64,000 nt of DNA from Haloferax denitrificans ATCC 35960 (GTDB taxonomy: Archaea; Halobacteriota; Halobacteria; Halobacteriales; Haloferacaceae). Every line of letters starts with the position of its first letter. Positions within the stretch are counted from its first letter, which is position 1. Location of the stretch: assembly GCF_000337795.1 (NCBI RefSeq), contig NZ_AOLP01000014.1, positions 34,374 through 98,373 of the forward strand. Reading direction: 5' to 3'. This document shows positions 36,925-44,833 of the stretch, piece by piece. A program made the position numbers and the translations under genes. The notes under the pieces are model-generated. The model saw nothing but the letters and a program-made list of their open reading frames with translations. It had not been told where the DNA came from and did no database searches.

Positions 36925-37734
36925 CTACGTCCCTTCGAACTCCGGCTCGCGGCGACTCACGAACGACTCCAGCCCCTCGGCGTGGTCGTCGGTGTCGAGT
37001 ATGACCGCCTGCGCCGACGCCTCGTGTTCGATGGCCGCTTCGATGGAGTCGTCGGGGCGGCGGAGCAGGCGCTTGGAGGCGGTGAGCGCCTTCGTCGGGC
37101 CGCCGGCGATGCGCTCCGTGAGGGCGGCGAGGTCGGCTTCGAACTCGTCCTCGCCCGCGACGCGGTTCACGACGCCGAGTTCGAGCGCCCGCTCGGGACC
37201 GAGTTCCTCGCCGGTGTAGACGAGTTCCATGGCGACGTTGCGCCCGACGAGTCGGAGAAGGAGGTACGACACCCCCGAATCGACCGCGAGGCCGACCCGG
37301 CGGAAGCCGAAGCTGACGAAGGCGTCTTCGCGGAGGAGTTGGAGGTCGCAGGCGATGGCGAGCGCGCCGCCCGCGCCCACGGCCGGGCCGTCGATGGCCG
37401 CGACCGTCGGCAGGTCGCACTCGTAGACGCGGCGCACGGCGTCGGCGGTGTCGCGGACGACGTGGTCGACCGCCTCGGGGAGCGTCATCGCGTCGGCCTG
37501 TAGCTCACTCATGGCGTTCACGTCGCCGCCGGCGCAGAACGCGCCCGCCTCGTCGCTCCCGCGGAGGACGACACAGCGCGCCGCGTCGGGGAGCGAGTCC
37601 AGCGCCTCGCGAACGCCGGCGGTGACTTCGACCGTCAGCGCGTTCCGAACCGCCGGGGCGTCCAGCGTCACCGTCGCCACGCCGCCGTCGAGCGCGAGCC
37701 GTACCGCGTCGGAGTCGAGTTCGACCTCGGTCAT
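36925..37734 (-). CDS. Enoyl-CoA hydratase/isomerase family protein
   Basis: 269 aa crotonase fold. The first oxyanion loop is GAFCAGGDVNAM, the second GPAVGAGGALAIACDL. The usual hydratase Glu positions lie around DSGVSYLLLRLVGRN, where one is not obvious, so isomerase or other activity is possible. GVVNRVAGEDEFE and a C-terminal helix complete the family. It lies between ThuA and menC but is distinct from menB at 42221-43138. Confidence 0.8.
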   Translation of the reverse strand: MTEVELDSDAVRLALDGGVATVTLDAPAVRNALTVEVTAGVREALDSLPDAARCVVLRGSDEAGAFCAGGDVNAMSELQADAMTLPEAVDHVVRDTADAVRRVYECDLPTVAAIDGPAVGAGGALAIACDLQLLREDAFVSFGFRRVGLAVDSGVSYLLLRLVGRNVAMELVYTGEELGPERALELGVVNRVAGEDEFEADLAALTERIAGGPTKALTASKRLLRRPDDSIEAAIEHEASAQAVILDTDDHAEGLESFVSRREPEFEGT

Positions 37735-37797
37735 CTCCCGGGACGACGTGCAGAATCGTGAAAAACATTTGGACCGTGGGGAGTTGCGGCGGCGGAT

Positions 37798-38850
37798 TCA
37801 GGGGAACACCGCGTCCACGTCGATGCCGAGTCCGGGGGCGTCGGGGACGCGCATCCGGCCGTCGCGCACGGGTGCCGGGTCGGCCGCGAGGTCGGAATCG
37901 AGGAGCGACGCGGTCGCCAGCCCGTGCGCCCGGTCGCCGGGAAGCGACGCCGCGACGTGGAGCGCGCCGAGCCGGGCGACGACGGCGTCGATGGTGGTCG
38001 TGACGACGACGTCCACGCCGGCGTCGCGGGCGCGGGCGGCGAGGTCTCGGACGCGGTCCGGGCCGCCGAGCGCCATCGGCTTGCAGACGAGCACGTCCGC
38101 CGCGTTCGAGGCGATGGCCCGCTCCGCCGGGACCGCCGAAAGCGACTCGTCGAGCGCGATGGGCGTGTCGTGGAGCCGTCGGAGCACGGCGTGGCCGTCG
38201 AGTTCGTCGGCGGGAAGCGGCTGTTCGAGGTAGTCGAGGTCGAGGGCCAGTTCCTCGACCGAGTCGAGAAAGCGGTCGGCGGTCCAGCGGTCCCACGCGG
38301 CGTTCGCGTCGGCCCGGAGCGCCACGTCGGGACCGACCGCCTCGCGGACCGCCCGCAGGCGCGCCGCGTCGTCGGTCGGGTCCCGCGCGCCCACCTTCAG
38401 TTTGAGGCAGTCGTACCCCGACGCGACGGCGGCTTCGGCGGCCTCGACGGTCGCCCCGGGGCCGTCGTCGCCGAGGGTCGCGTTCACCGGAAGCGAGGTG
38501 TGGGGGTCGGTGTCTAGGGCCGCGGCGAGCGGCCGGCCGGCGGCGCGAGCGCGGGCGTCGGCGACCGCGAGCGAGACGGCGTGTCTCGCGGCGGGGGCGT
38601 CAGCGAGCGCCCCGTCTTCGAGCGCGGACTCGGGGTCGGCGTCACCGGTGGCGTCGTCTTCGGCGAGACCGGCGAGCGCGTCGCGGCAGTCGGCGAGCGA
38701 CTCGGTCCAGCCCGGAAGCGGGGTCGCCTCGCCGACGCCGGTCTCGCCCGCGACGTCGACCGCGACGAGGAACCCCTCGCGGCGCTCGATGTCGCCCGCG
38801 GCGGTCGAAAGCGGCGTTCGGAGGTCGACGGCGAACTCGCGGACGCGCAT
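37798..38850 (-). CDS. menC: o-Succinylbenzoate synthase
   Basis: 350 aa, enolase superfamily. The N-terminal capping domain begins MRVREFAVDLRTPLSTA. The barrel has Lys in CLKLKVG, metal ligands in RADANAAWD, LEQPL and IALDESL, and the second Lys in VLVCKPMALGG. It dehydrates SHCHC to o-succinylbenzoate for menaquinone. Only two bases separate it from menA, so they are co-transcribed; the menaquinone context supports menC over other family members. Confidence 0.85.
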   Translation of the reverse strand: MRVREFAVDLRTPLSTAAGDIERREGFLVAVDVAGETGVGEATPLPGWTESLADCRDALAGLAEDDATGDADPESALEDGALADAPAARHAVSLAVADARARAAGRPLAAALDTDPHTSLPVNATLGDDGPGATVEAAEAAVASGYDCLKLKVGARDPTDDAARLRAVREAVGPDVALRADANAAWDRWTADRFLDSVEELALDLDYLEQPLPADELDGHAVLRRLHDTPIALDESLSAVPAERAIASNAADVLVCKPMALGGPDRVRDLAARARDAGVDVVVTTTIDAVVARLGALHVAASLPGDRAHGLATASLLDSDLAADPAPVRDGRMRVPDAPGLGIDVDAVFP

Positions 38851-38852
38851 CG

Positions 38853-39791
38853 TCACGCGAGGACGAGGCCGACCGAAAAGAGGACGGCGTAGAGCGCGAG
38901 GAGTTTGCCCGTGTCTTCGAGCGCGGGGTTGAGCTTCTCGCCTCTCGTCTCGGTCACGACGGTCCGCGCGATTCGGGCCGCGACGGGCATCGAGAACACC
39001 GGCAACAGGACGTACCAGTCGAAGCCGGCGCGGGTCCAGAGGTAGACGGGGACGGCGTAGGCGAGCGCGAGCATGGCGAGGTACTCGGCGCGGGCGAAGC
39101 CGTAGCCGAACCGGACCGCGAGCGTCCGCTTGCCCGTGGTCGCGTCTTCCTCCTTGTCGCGGACGTTGTTCACGACGAGGATGTTCGTGGAGATGGCCGC
39201 CATCGGGAGGCTGGCGAGGACGGCGACGAGCGTGACGGTTCCCTCCGGAATCCCGACTGGAAGCGGGGCGGCGAGGACGCTCGCGGCCTGCACGTAGAAC
39301 GTGCCGACGACGGCGACGAGGCCGAAGAAGACGAAGACGAACAGGTCGCCCAGACCGTGGTAGCCGAGGGGGTACGGGCCGCCGGTGTAGGCGATGCCCG
39401 AGGCGACCGAAAGCAGGCCGATGACGAGGATGGGCACGCCGCCGACGTAGACGAGGTAGGTGCCGAGGAGGACGGCGGCGGCGAAGGTGAGGTACATCGC
39501 CCGCTTGACCTCGGACGGGGGGATGAGTCCGCCCGCGGTGACGCGGGTGAAGCCCTCGCGGGCCTCGGTGTCCGCGCCCTGCACCGCGTCGTAGTAGTCG
39601 TTGGCGAAGTTGGTCCCGACTTGGATGAGGAGCGCGCCCACGAGCGCCGCGAGCGCGGGGAGCGGGGCGAACAGGTCGGCGTGGACGGCCACCGCGGTGC
39701 CGACGACGACCGGCGCGGCGGCCGCCGGAAGCGTCTGCGGCCGCGACGCCATCACCCACGCCCGCCTGCGAGAGATGTCCTGCGTGCTCAT
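38853..39791 (-). CDS. menA: 1,4-Dihydroxy-2-naphthoate prenyltransferase
   Basis: 312 aa from ATG 39791 (MSTQDISRRRAWVMASRPQT; ATG 39800 adds three residues). UbiA fold with about nine helices. Asp-rich motifs are FANDYYDAVQGADTEAREG and NNVRDKEEDATTGKRTLA. It attaches the polyprenyl tail to DHNA in the membrane, the step making demethylmenaquinone. First gene of the menA-menC pair. Confidence 0.9.
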   Translation of the reverse strand: MSTQDISRRRAWVMASRPQTLPAAAAPVVVGTAVAVHADLFAPLPALAALVGALLIQVGTNFANDYYDAVQGADTEAREGFTRVTAGGLIPPSEVKRAMYLTFAAAVLLGTYLVYVGGVPILVIGLLSVASGIAYTGGPYPLGYHGLGDLFVFVFFGLVAVVGTFYVQAASVLAAPLPVGIPEGTVTLVAVLASLPMAAISTNILVVNNVRDKEEDATTGKRTLAVRFGYGFARAEYLAMLALAYAVPVYLWTRAGFDWYVLLPVFSMPVAARIARTVVTETRGEKLNPALEDTGKLLALYAVLFSVGLVLA

Positions 39792-39972
39792 TGTCTGCAT
39801 ACGAGTGCCGGAGCAGTGAGTAAGTTCCTATCCGAAAGCGCGCGACCCCGAGGCGATGAGTGGGAGAACACGGTGGCCCGGCGGTCGCGCCGCCCCTGAC
39901 GAGGCGGGTTCTCCCCGGCGTCGGCGACGACGTGGTCATCGCCGTCGGCGACGCGGGGATGGTGATTCCTCG

Positions 39973-40914
39973 CTACTCGGGGCCGGCGCCGGAGTCGGAG
40001 CCGGATTCAGAGTCGGCGGCGACGCCGAGGCGGGCGGCGAGTCGCTCGCGACCCTTCTCGGCTCGGGTTTCGACCGTCTCGTCTGAGACGTACATCTCGC
40101 GCTGGCGCTCCACGTCGGCCTCGCGGAGTTCGCTGAGTCGCTCTTCCGAGAGGTCGCAGTCGTCGGGAACGCGGCTGTCGAACCGCTCTCGCCAGTCGTC
40201 GCGGGCGGCCGCCTCGTCGGCGAGTTCCGCCTCGGGGCGCAACCAGTCCCAGTGGCGCGCGAGGTCCTCGGGATACCCCCGTTCGAGGCGGTGGTCGGTG
40301 ATGACCGACCGCCCGACTCGCGCGCCCTGTCCGGCCGACATGATGGCCTGCACGTTGACCTCGCTCACCGGCGCGGCGACGTACAGCCCGTCGATTGACG
40401 TGCGCCCCTCGATGTCGGCGTAGTCGCGGTCGAACTTCGTCCGCGTCTCGCCGTCGTGCTCGTAGGTGACGAACATCTCGTCGTCGCCGAGCGGTTCGAG
40501 GAAGTCGCCGCCGTAGCGGGCGGCCGAAACGACCCGCCTCGCGGTGACGGTCTCGCCGCTTTGCGTCGTGACCGCGAAGCCGGGGCCGGCGGGAGCCGCG
40601 TCGTCGGTGTCCGCCGTCTCGGTCCCGGCCGCGTCGCCTCCGGCGAGTTCGACCGCTTCGACGAGGTCCGGAACGAGGTCACAGCCGGCCGCCTCGACGT
40701 GGTCGTGGATGAGCCCGTAGAACGTCTCGATGTCGACGCCGCCGGGGAAGCCGAGGTAGTTCTCCAGATAGGCACAGCGCTGGAGCGACGACCGGCCGCG
40801 GTCGAAGACGACGGTGTCGAGGCCGTACCGGCCGGTGAAGACGCCCGCCGAACAGCCCGTCGGCCCGCCGCCGACGATGGCCACGTCGTAGTCGAACGCC
40901 GCGGCGTCCGCCAT
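39973..40914 (-). CDS. FAD-dependent oxidoreductase, thioredoxin-reductase-like without CxxC
   Basis: 313 aa. The FAD loop is YDVAIVGGGPTGCSAGVFTG, a middle segment GETVTARRVVSAARYGGDF follows, and SIDGLYVAAPVSEVNVQAIMSAGQGARVG is the C-terminal FAD contact. No redox CxxC is seen, unlike thioredoxin reductase, and a C-terminal helical acidic extension of about 95 residues follows. It starts one base after the stop of the iron-type binding protein, so the two are one operon. A ferric-chelate reductase role fits the context but is inferred. Confidence 0.75.
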   Translation of the reverse strand: MADAAAFDYDVAIVGGGPTGCSAGVFTGRYGLDTVVFDRGRSSLQRCAYLENYLGFPGGVDIETFYGLIHDHVEAAGCDLVPDLVEAVELAGGDAAGTETADTDDAAPAGPGFAVTTQSGETVTARRVVSAARYGGDFLEPLGDDEMFVTYEHDGETRTKFDRDYADIEGRTSIDGLYVAAPVSEVNVQAIMSAGQGARVGRSVITDHRLERGYPEDLARHWDWLRPEAELADEAAARDDWRERFDSRVPDDCDLSEERLSELREADVERQREMYVSDETVETRAEKGRERLAARLGVAADSESGSDSGAGPE

Positions 40915-40915
40915 C

Positions 40916-42133
40916 TCAGAACTCCCCGTTGACGATGTCCGCGACGCGCTGGCGGTCGAACAGTTCGGCGTCGCCGGTCACTTCGCCGAACTCCTCGGGG
41001 TACATCTGCTTCGCGGCGCGTTCGGTCAGGAACAGGTTGTGAATCGGCCCCTGATTGAGGTAGCCGCCGCGGTAGACCCGGCCGTTCTGGACGGCCGTCA
41101 GCTCGCCGCCGACGGGGTGGTCCTCCATGTACGCGAGGACGGTGTCGCGGAACTCCGCGGCCGTCTTGCGCTCGTGGCCGCGAACGAGAATCACGTCGGG
41201 GTCGACTTCGAGGAGGTTCTCGTAGTCGAGTTCGCCGCGGTTGGTCGTGCTGAGGTTCTCGATGTCGGTTCCGGTGAGCGCGTCGGTGACGCCGAGGTCG
41301 TTCCACTGCTTTTTGCTCGTGCCCTTGTCGTTGAGGCGGTACGGCGAGAACGTCTCCGGTTCGGTCGTCCCCTCGTAGGTGAGAAACACGTTCGGGCGCT
41401 CGTCCGCCGGCGGCAGTCGCGACTGTATCTCCGCGATGAACTCGTCGTGGAGCGCCGCGAACGCCTCGTAGCGGTCCTCGCGCTGGAACACCTGCGCGAC
41501 CTTCTCGAACGCCTCGTAGAGCGTGTAGTAGCGGTAGTCGTGCCAGCCGTCGGACCGGCGGAAGATGAGGTTGCCGACGAACGGGGCGACGTTCTCCGCG
41601 ATTTCGTCCACGTCCTCCTGGTCCCAGTCGAACCAGTTGATGAGCATGTTCGGGTCGTAGAGGTGGACGTCGTTGTCGAGTTCGTAGAACTCCTCTTTCG
41701 TCCTGACCTCGGGGTACGCCTCGATTTGCTCGCGGTCGACGCTCACGCCGGGAAGCTCGTCGTAGACGTAGGTGTAGTACCGGCCCGCGCCGCCGACGCC
41801 GGTCACCCCGTCGCCGACGCCGAGCGCGACGGCCATGTCCGCGTAGCCGCCGTCGTAGGCGGCCCACGACTCGGGAACCGAGTCGAACGTGACCTCGCCC
41901 ATCGGCTCCATCGTCACCGAGTACGAGGCGTCGGCCTCGGTGGTCTCGGCCTCCGATTCAGTCTCGGTCGCGGCGGCCGCTTCGGTCGTCGTCTCGGCCG
42001 CGGCTGTCGTCTCGTCGCTTCCCGACGAGTCCGACGTACAGCCGGCGAGCATCCCGGCCCCGAGCGCCGTGCCGCCGTACCGAATGTAGTTGCGTCGCGT
42101 GAGTCCCTCGTTCCCGGTGGAGTTCTCGTCCAT
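40916..42133 (-). CDS. Iron/siderophore-type ABC transporter substrate-binding lipoprotein
   Basis: 405 aa. Tat signal with twin Arg (TRRNYIRYGGTALGAGMLAGC) ending in a lipobox Cys. A Thr/Glu-rich linker (about 38-68) keeps the binding domain off the membrane. The domain shows the periplasmic-binding pattern of iron-complex transporters (YLDERV-like hinge helix; DPDVILVRGHERK, LTAVQNGRVYRGG). No permease or ATPase is adjacent. Two DtxR-like operators cover its promoter, so it should be switched on by iron shortage. Confidence 0.85.
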   Translation of the reverse strand: MDENSTGNEGLTRRNYIRYGGTALGAGMLAGCTSDSSGSDETTAAAETTTEAAAATETESEAETTEADASYSVTMEPMGEVTFDSVPESWAAYDGGYADMAVALGVGDGVTGVGGAGRYYTYVYDELPGVSVDREQIEAYPEVRTKEEFYELDNDVHLYDPNMLINWFDWDQEDVDEIAENVAPFVGNLIFRRSDGWHDYRYYTLYEAFEKVAQVFQREDRYEAFAALHDEFIAEIQSRLPPADERPNVFLTYEGTTEPETFSPYRLNDKGTSKKQWNDLGVTDALTGTDIENLSTTNRGELDYENLLEVDPDVILVRGHERKTAAEFRDTVLAYMEDHPVGGELTAVQNGRVYRGGYLNQGPIHNLFLTERAAKQMYPEEFGEVTGDAELFDRQRVADIVNGEF

Positions 42134-42137
42134 AGGA

Positions 42138-42153
42138 TTTAGGCTACCCTAAA
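42138..42153. promoter_or_regulatory. DtxR/Idr-like operator, perfect copy
   Basis: TTTAGGCTACCCTAAA, perfect 6-bp arms with a 4-bp centre, ends five bases before the binding-protein ATG at the expected transcript start. It matches the TTAGG-n4-CCTAA pattern of DtxR-family metal-dependent repressors, which haloarchaea use for iron control. Confidence 0.7.
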
Positions 42154-42173
42154 CACACAAGAGCGTTCCTATT

Positions 42174-42189
42174 TTTCGGCGTGCCTAAA
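42174..42189. promoter_or_regulatory. Second DtxR/Idr-like operator, one mismatch
   Basis: TTTCGGCGTGCCTAAA has the same arms and 4-bp centre as the first site with one arm mismatch. It lies 36 bp upstream centre to centre, on the TATA/BRE side (TATA-like AAAATAGG on the minus strand, 42168-42175). Confidence 0.55.
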
Positions 42190-42220
42190 TCATGGCGAGG
42201 TGACGCGTTTCGGCGTCAGT

Positions 42221-43138
42221 TCAGTAGTGCCACGGGTAGTCGCGGAAGCGCGGTTCGCGCTTTTCGAGGAAGGCGTCGCGGCCCTCCTGTGCCTCCTCGC
42301 TCATGTAGGCGAGTCGGGTCGCCTCGCCGGCGAACACCTGTTGGCCGACCATGCCGTCGTCGGTCATGTTGAACGCGTACTTGAGCATGCGCATGGCCGT
42401 CGGCGACTTCTTCGTCATCTCGTCGGCCCACTCCAGCGCCACGTCCTCTAACTCCTCGTGGGGAATCGCCTCGTTCGCCATCCCCATGTCGACCGCCTCC
42501 TCCGCGGAGTAGGTCTTGCCCATGAAGAACACCTCGCGGGCCTTCTTCTGGCCGACCTGCTTGGCGAGGTACGCCGAGCCGAAGCCGCCGTCGAAGGAGG
42601 CCACGTCGGGGTCGGTCTGGAGGAACTTCGCGTGCTCCTCGGAGGCGAGCGTCATGTCGCAGACGACGTGCAGGGAGTGGCCGCCGCCGACGGCCCACCC
42701 CGGCACGACGGCGACGACGGGCTTGGGCATGAATCGGATGAGCCGCTGGACTTCGAGGATGTGCAGGCGACCGGCCTTCGCCTCGCGGACGAGCGGGTCG
42801 TCGGAGGCGTCGGCCTCGTCGTCGTCGCGGTACTCGTAGCCCGAGCCGCCGCGGACCGACTGGTCGCCGCCGGAGCAGAACGCCCAGCCGCCGTCCTTCT
42901 CGGAGGGGCCGTTGCCGGTGAGCAGGACGCACCCGACGTTCGCGCGCTTTCTGGCGTCGTCGAGCGCGGCGTAGAGTTCGTCCACGGTTCCGGGTCGGAA
43001 GGCGTTGCGGACCTCGGGGCGGTCGAACGCGATGCGGACCGCCGGCACGTCGACGGCGCGGTGGTAGGTGATGTCGTCGAACTCGTCGGACCCCGGGACG
43101 GGCTCCCAGCGGTCGGGGTCGAAAATCTCCGAGACCAT
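42221..43138 (-). CDS. menB: 1,4-Dihydroxy-2-naphthoyl-CoA synthase
   Basis: 305 aa crotonase-fold enzyme. MenB hallmarks: AFCSGGDQSVRGGSGYEYRD (bicarbonate/disordered loop), VPGWAVGGGHSLHVVCDMTL, the PDVASFDGGFGSAYLAKQVG segment with the catalytic Asp, and the C-terminal EKREPRFRDYPWHY. It closes the second naphthoate ring in menaquinone synthesis. Stands alone, about 2.4 kb from menA and separated by the iron operon. Confidence 0.9.
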   Translation of the reverse strand: MVSEIFDPDRWEPVPGSDEFDDITYHRAVDVPAVRIAFDRPEVRNAFRPGTVDELYAALDDARKRANVGCVLLTGNGPSEKDGGWAFCSGGDQSVRGGSGYEYRDDDEADASDDPLVREAKAGRLHILEVQRLIRFMPKPVVAVVPGWAVGGGHSLHVVCDMTLASEEHAKFLQTDPDVASFDGGFGSAYLAKQVGQKKAREVFFMGKTYSAEEAVDMGMANEAIPHEELEDVALEWADEMTKKSPTAMRMLKYAFNMTDDGMVGQQVFAGEATRLAYMSEEAQEGRDAFLEKREPRFRDYPWHY

Positions 43139-43260
43139 ACCGAGAGGCGGCGCGGGCGGCGCAAAAAGATTCGCTTGCGGCGGCGGTTCGGGGGGCGGCC
43201 CGCCGCCCCACCGCTCCCCCGGCCCGGAAATATTTGTCAGTTCGCGAACGACTCCCGCGT

Positions 43261-43725
43261 ATGTCGGCCGCGACCACCCTCCTCGTCAGACTCGTCCACC
43301 TCGTCGGAATGGCGCTCGTCTTCGGCGGCGCGGCGTTCGCGTGGGCGACGCTCAGCGCCGCCGGTCCCGGACGCGCGGACGCCGGCGGCTCGACCGCCTC
43401 TCTCGGCGAACCAGCCGCGCTCGCAGTCACGTACGAGTGGGTCTTCTGGGCGACGATGGGCGCGATGGTCGTCACCGGCGTCGGCAACCTCGGCGCGCTC
43501 GGCCCGCCCGGACCGTCCGGGCGCTGGGGGTCGATACTGACCGCGAAACTCCTCGCAGTGACCGCGTTCGTCCTCGGGTCGTTCGTCCGGACGCTCGTCG
43601 TGTTCCGGCTCCGGCGGGGCGACTCGACTGGTTCGGGGCGCTCGCTCCTTGCGAAGGGCTACGGCGCGACCGCCGCCGCGCTCCTCGTGCTCGTCGCGCT
43701 CGCGGAGGTGCTGGCGCATGGCTGA
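43261..43725 (+). CDS. CopD-like integral membrane protein
   Basis: 154 aa with four helices. VRLVHLVGMALVFGGAAF places a His in the first helix, and YEWVFWATMGAMVVTGVGNL and LTAKLLAVTAFVLGSFVRT follow. This resembles CopD/YxeI-type domains, which handle copper in bacteria; here the role is open. TATA AAATATTT at about 43227-43234 gives a leaderless start at 43261. Overlaps the next gene by eight bases. Confidence 0.6.
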   Translation: MSAATTLLVRLVHLVGMALVFGGAAFAWATLSAAGPGRADAGGSTASLGEPAALAVTYEWVFWATMGAMVVTGVGNLGALGPPGPSGRWGSILTAKLLAVTAFVLGSFVRTLVVFRLRRGDSTGSGRSLLAKGYGATAAALLVLVALAEVLAHG

Positions 43726-44257
43726 GACCGCCGCCGGCCGCGCCGGGGAGCGGGGCCGCGTCGAGGCGTGGGTCGTCTCGTCGTTCAACCTCGTCGTCCT
43801 GAGCCTCGTCGGACTCCTCGCCGCGCACGCGAGCGGGGCGCTCGAAGGCGAACTCGCCGGGTTCGGGACGCTCCCCGGCGTCGCCGTCTTCGCGTATCTG
43901 TGGCTCCTCACCGCGGCCGCGAGCCGGTGGGCGCTGGCGGACGGCGGGCTGGCCGGCCTGCGGAACGGCCTCCGCGGACTGTGGCGACTCGTCCTCCGGG
44001 GGTTCGCGGCGGGCGCGCTCATCGGGGGAGCGTTCCTCCTCGGCGTCGTCCTCGTCGGCGCGGTTCTGAACGGGGCACCGCTCCTTTCGCTGGCGCTCAT
44101 CGCGCTCATCGGCGTCGCGGCCGCGGGCGTCGTCGGGGGCGTCATCGGCGGCCTGTCGGTCCTCCTCGACGCCGGCTGTTACTGGGCGGCCGGCCGGCTC
44201 GTCGGGCGGTGGACGGAGTCGGGCGCCTCGGACGACGCTTCTCACGCGGAGTACTAG
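43718..44257 (+). CDS. Hypothetical membrane protein
   Basis: 179 aa. Four hydrophobic segments (about 20-40, 50-72, 92-118, 122-150), polar ends, and Gly/Ala-rich helices. Its ATG lies inside the end of the CopD-like gene, so the two are translated together and may form one membrane complex. Not recognised. Its 3' end overlaps the convergent gene by four bases. Confidence 0.6.
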   Translation: MAETAAGRAGERGRVEAWVVSSFNLVVLSLVGLLAAHASGALEGELAGFGTLPGVAVFAYLWLLTAAASRWALADGGLAGLRNGLRGLWRLVLRGFAAGALIGGAFLLGVVLVGAVLNGAPLLSLALIALIGVAAAGVVGGVIGGLSVLLDAGCYWAAGRLVGRWTESGASDDASHAEY

Positions 44258-44766
44258 TCTCGAAGCGGCCCGCGGGGGCTCGTCAGCCACGACGCCAGCC
44301 CGACGAGTATCGCGCCCGCGATGCCGACGAGGAAGGCGGTCGCCCCGGCCACGGAGCCGTAGGCGACGAGTCCGGTCCCGACAAAGGCGGTGGCGAGCGA
44401 CCGACGGCGACCCATCGACTCGGGGTAGCCGACGGCCTTGAACCGCGCGAGCCCCCACACGGCCACCGCGACGAGCGGCGCGAGGCCGAGGCCCATGAGG
44501 GGGCGCTGGACGACGAACCAGAGGACGGGAAACGCGACCGCGACCGCGACGAGCGCGAGCGTTCCGCGGCGGCCGAGCGCCGGGGGATAGCCGCGCTCGG
44601 CGAGGTCCGAGAGAAGCACCACGCCGAAGACGACGGTCGCACTGGCGAGAACCCCGGCGAGCGGTTCGTAGGCGATGACGGCCGCGTACGCGAACACGAG
44701 GACGCCGAGAAAGCCGGCGACGGCGTAGACACTGCCGCGATACTGGCGGAAGTGCGTGGAGGACAT
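44254..44766 (-). CDS. Hypothetical membrane protein
   Basis: 170 aa with five or six helices in a Val/Ala/Gly-rich protein (MSSTHFRQYRGSVYAVAGFL at the start). No family is recognised. Its neighbours are convergent on one side, and menD is 67 bases downstream on the same strand, but no shared function is evident. Confidence 0.6.
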   Translation of the reverse strand: MSSTHFRQYRGSVYAVAGFLGVLVFAYAAVIAYEPLAGVLASATVVFGVVLLSDLAERGYPPALGRRGTLALVAVAVAFPVLWFVVQRPLMGLGLAPLVAVAVWGLARFKAVGYPESMGRRRSLATAFVGTGLVAYGSVAGATAFLVGIAGAILVGLASWLTSPRGPLRD

Positions 44767-44833
44767 ACCGCCACGATGCGGAGCGCGGGAGAAAAGTCAG
44801 TCGGTCGACTTGTTCTGACAGTTGGTCAGTCGG

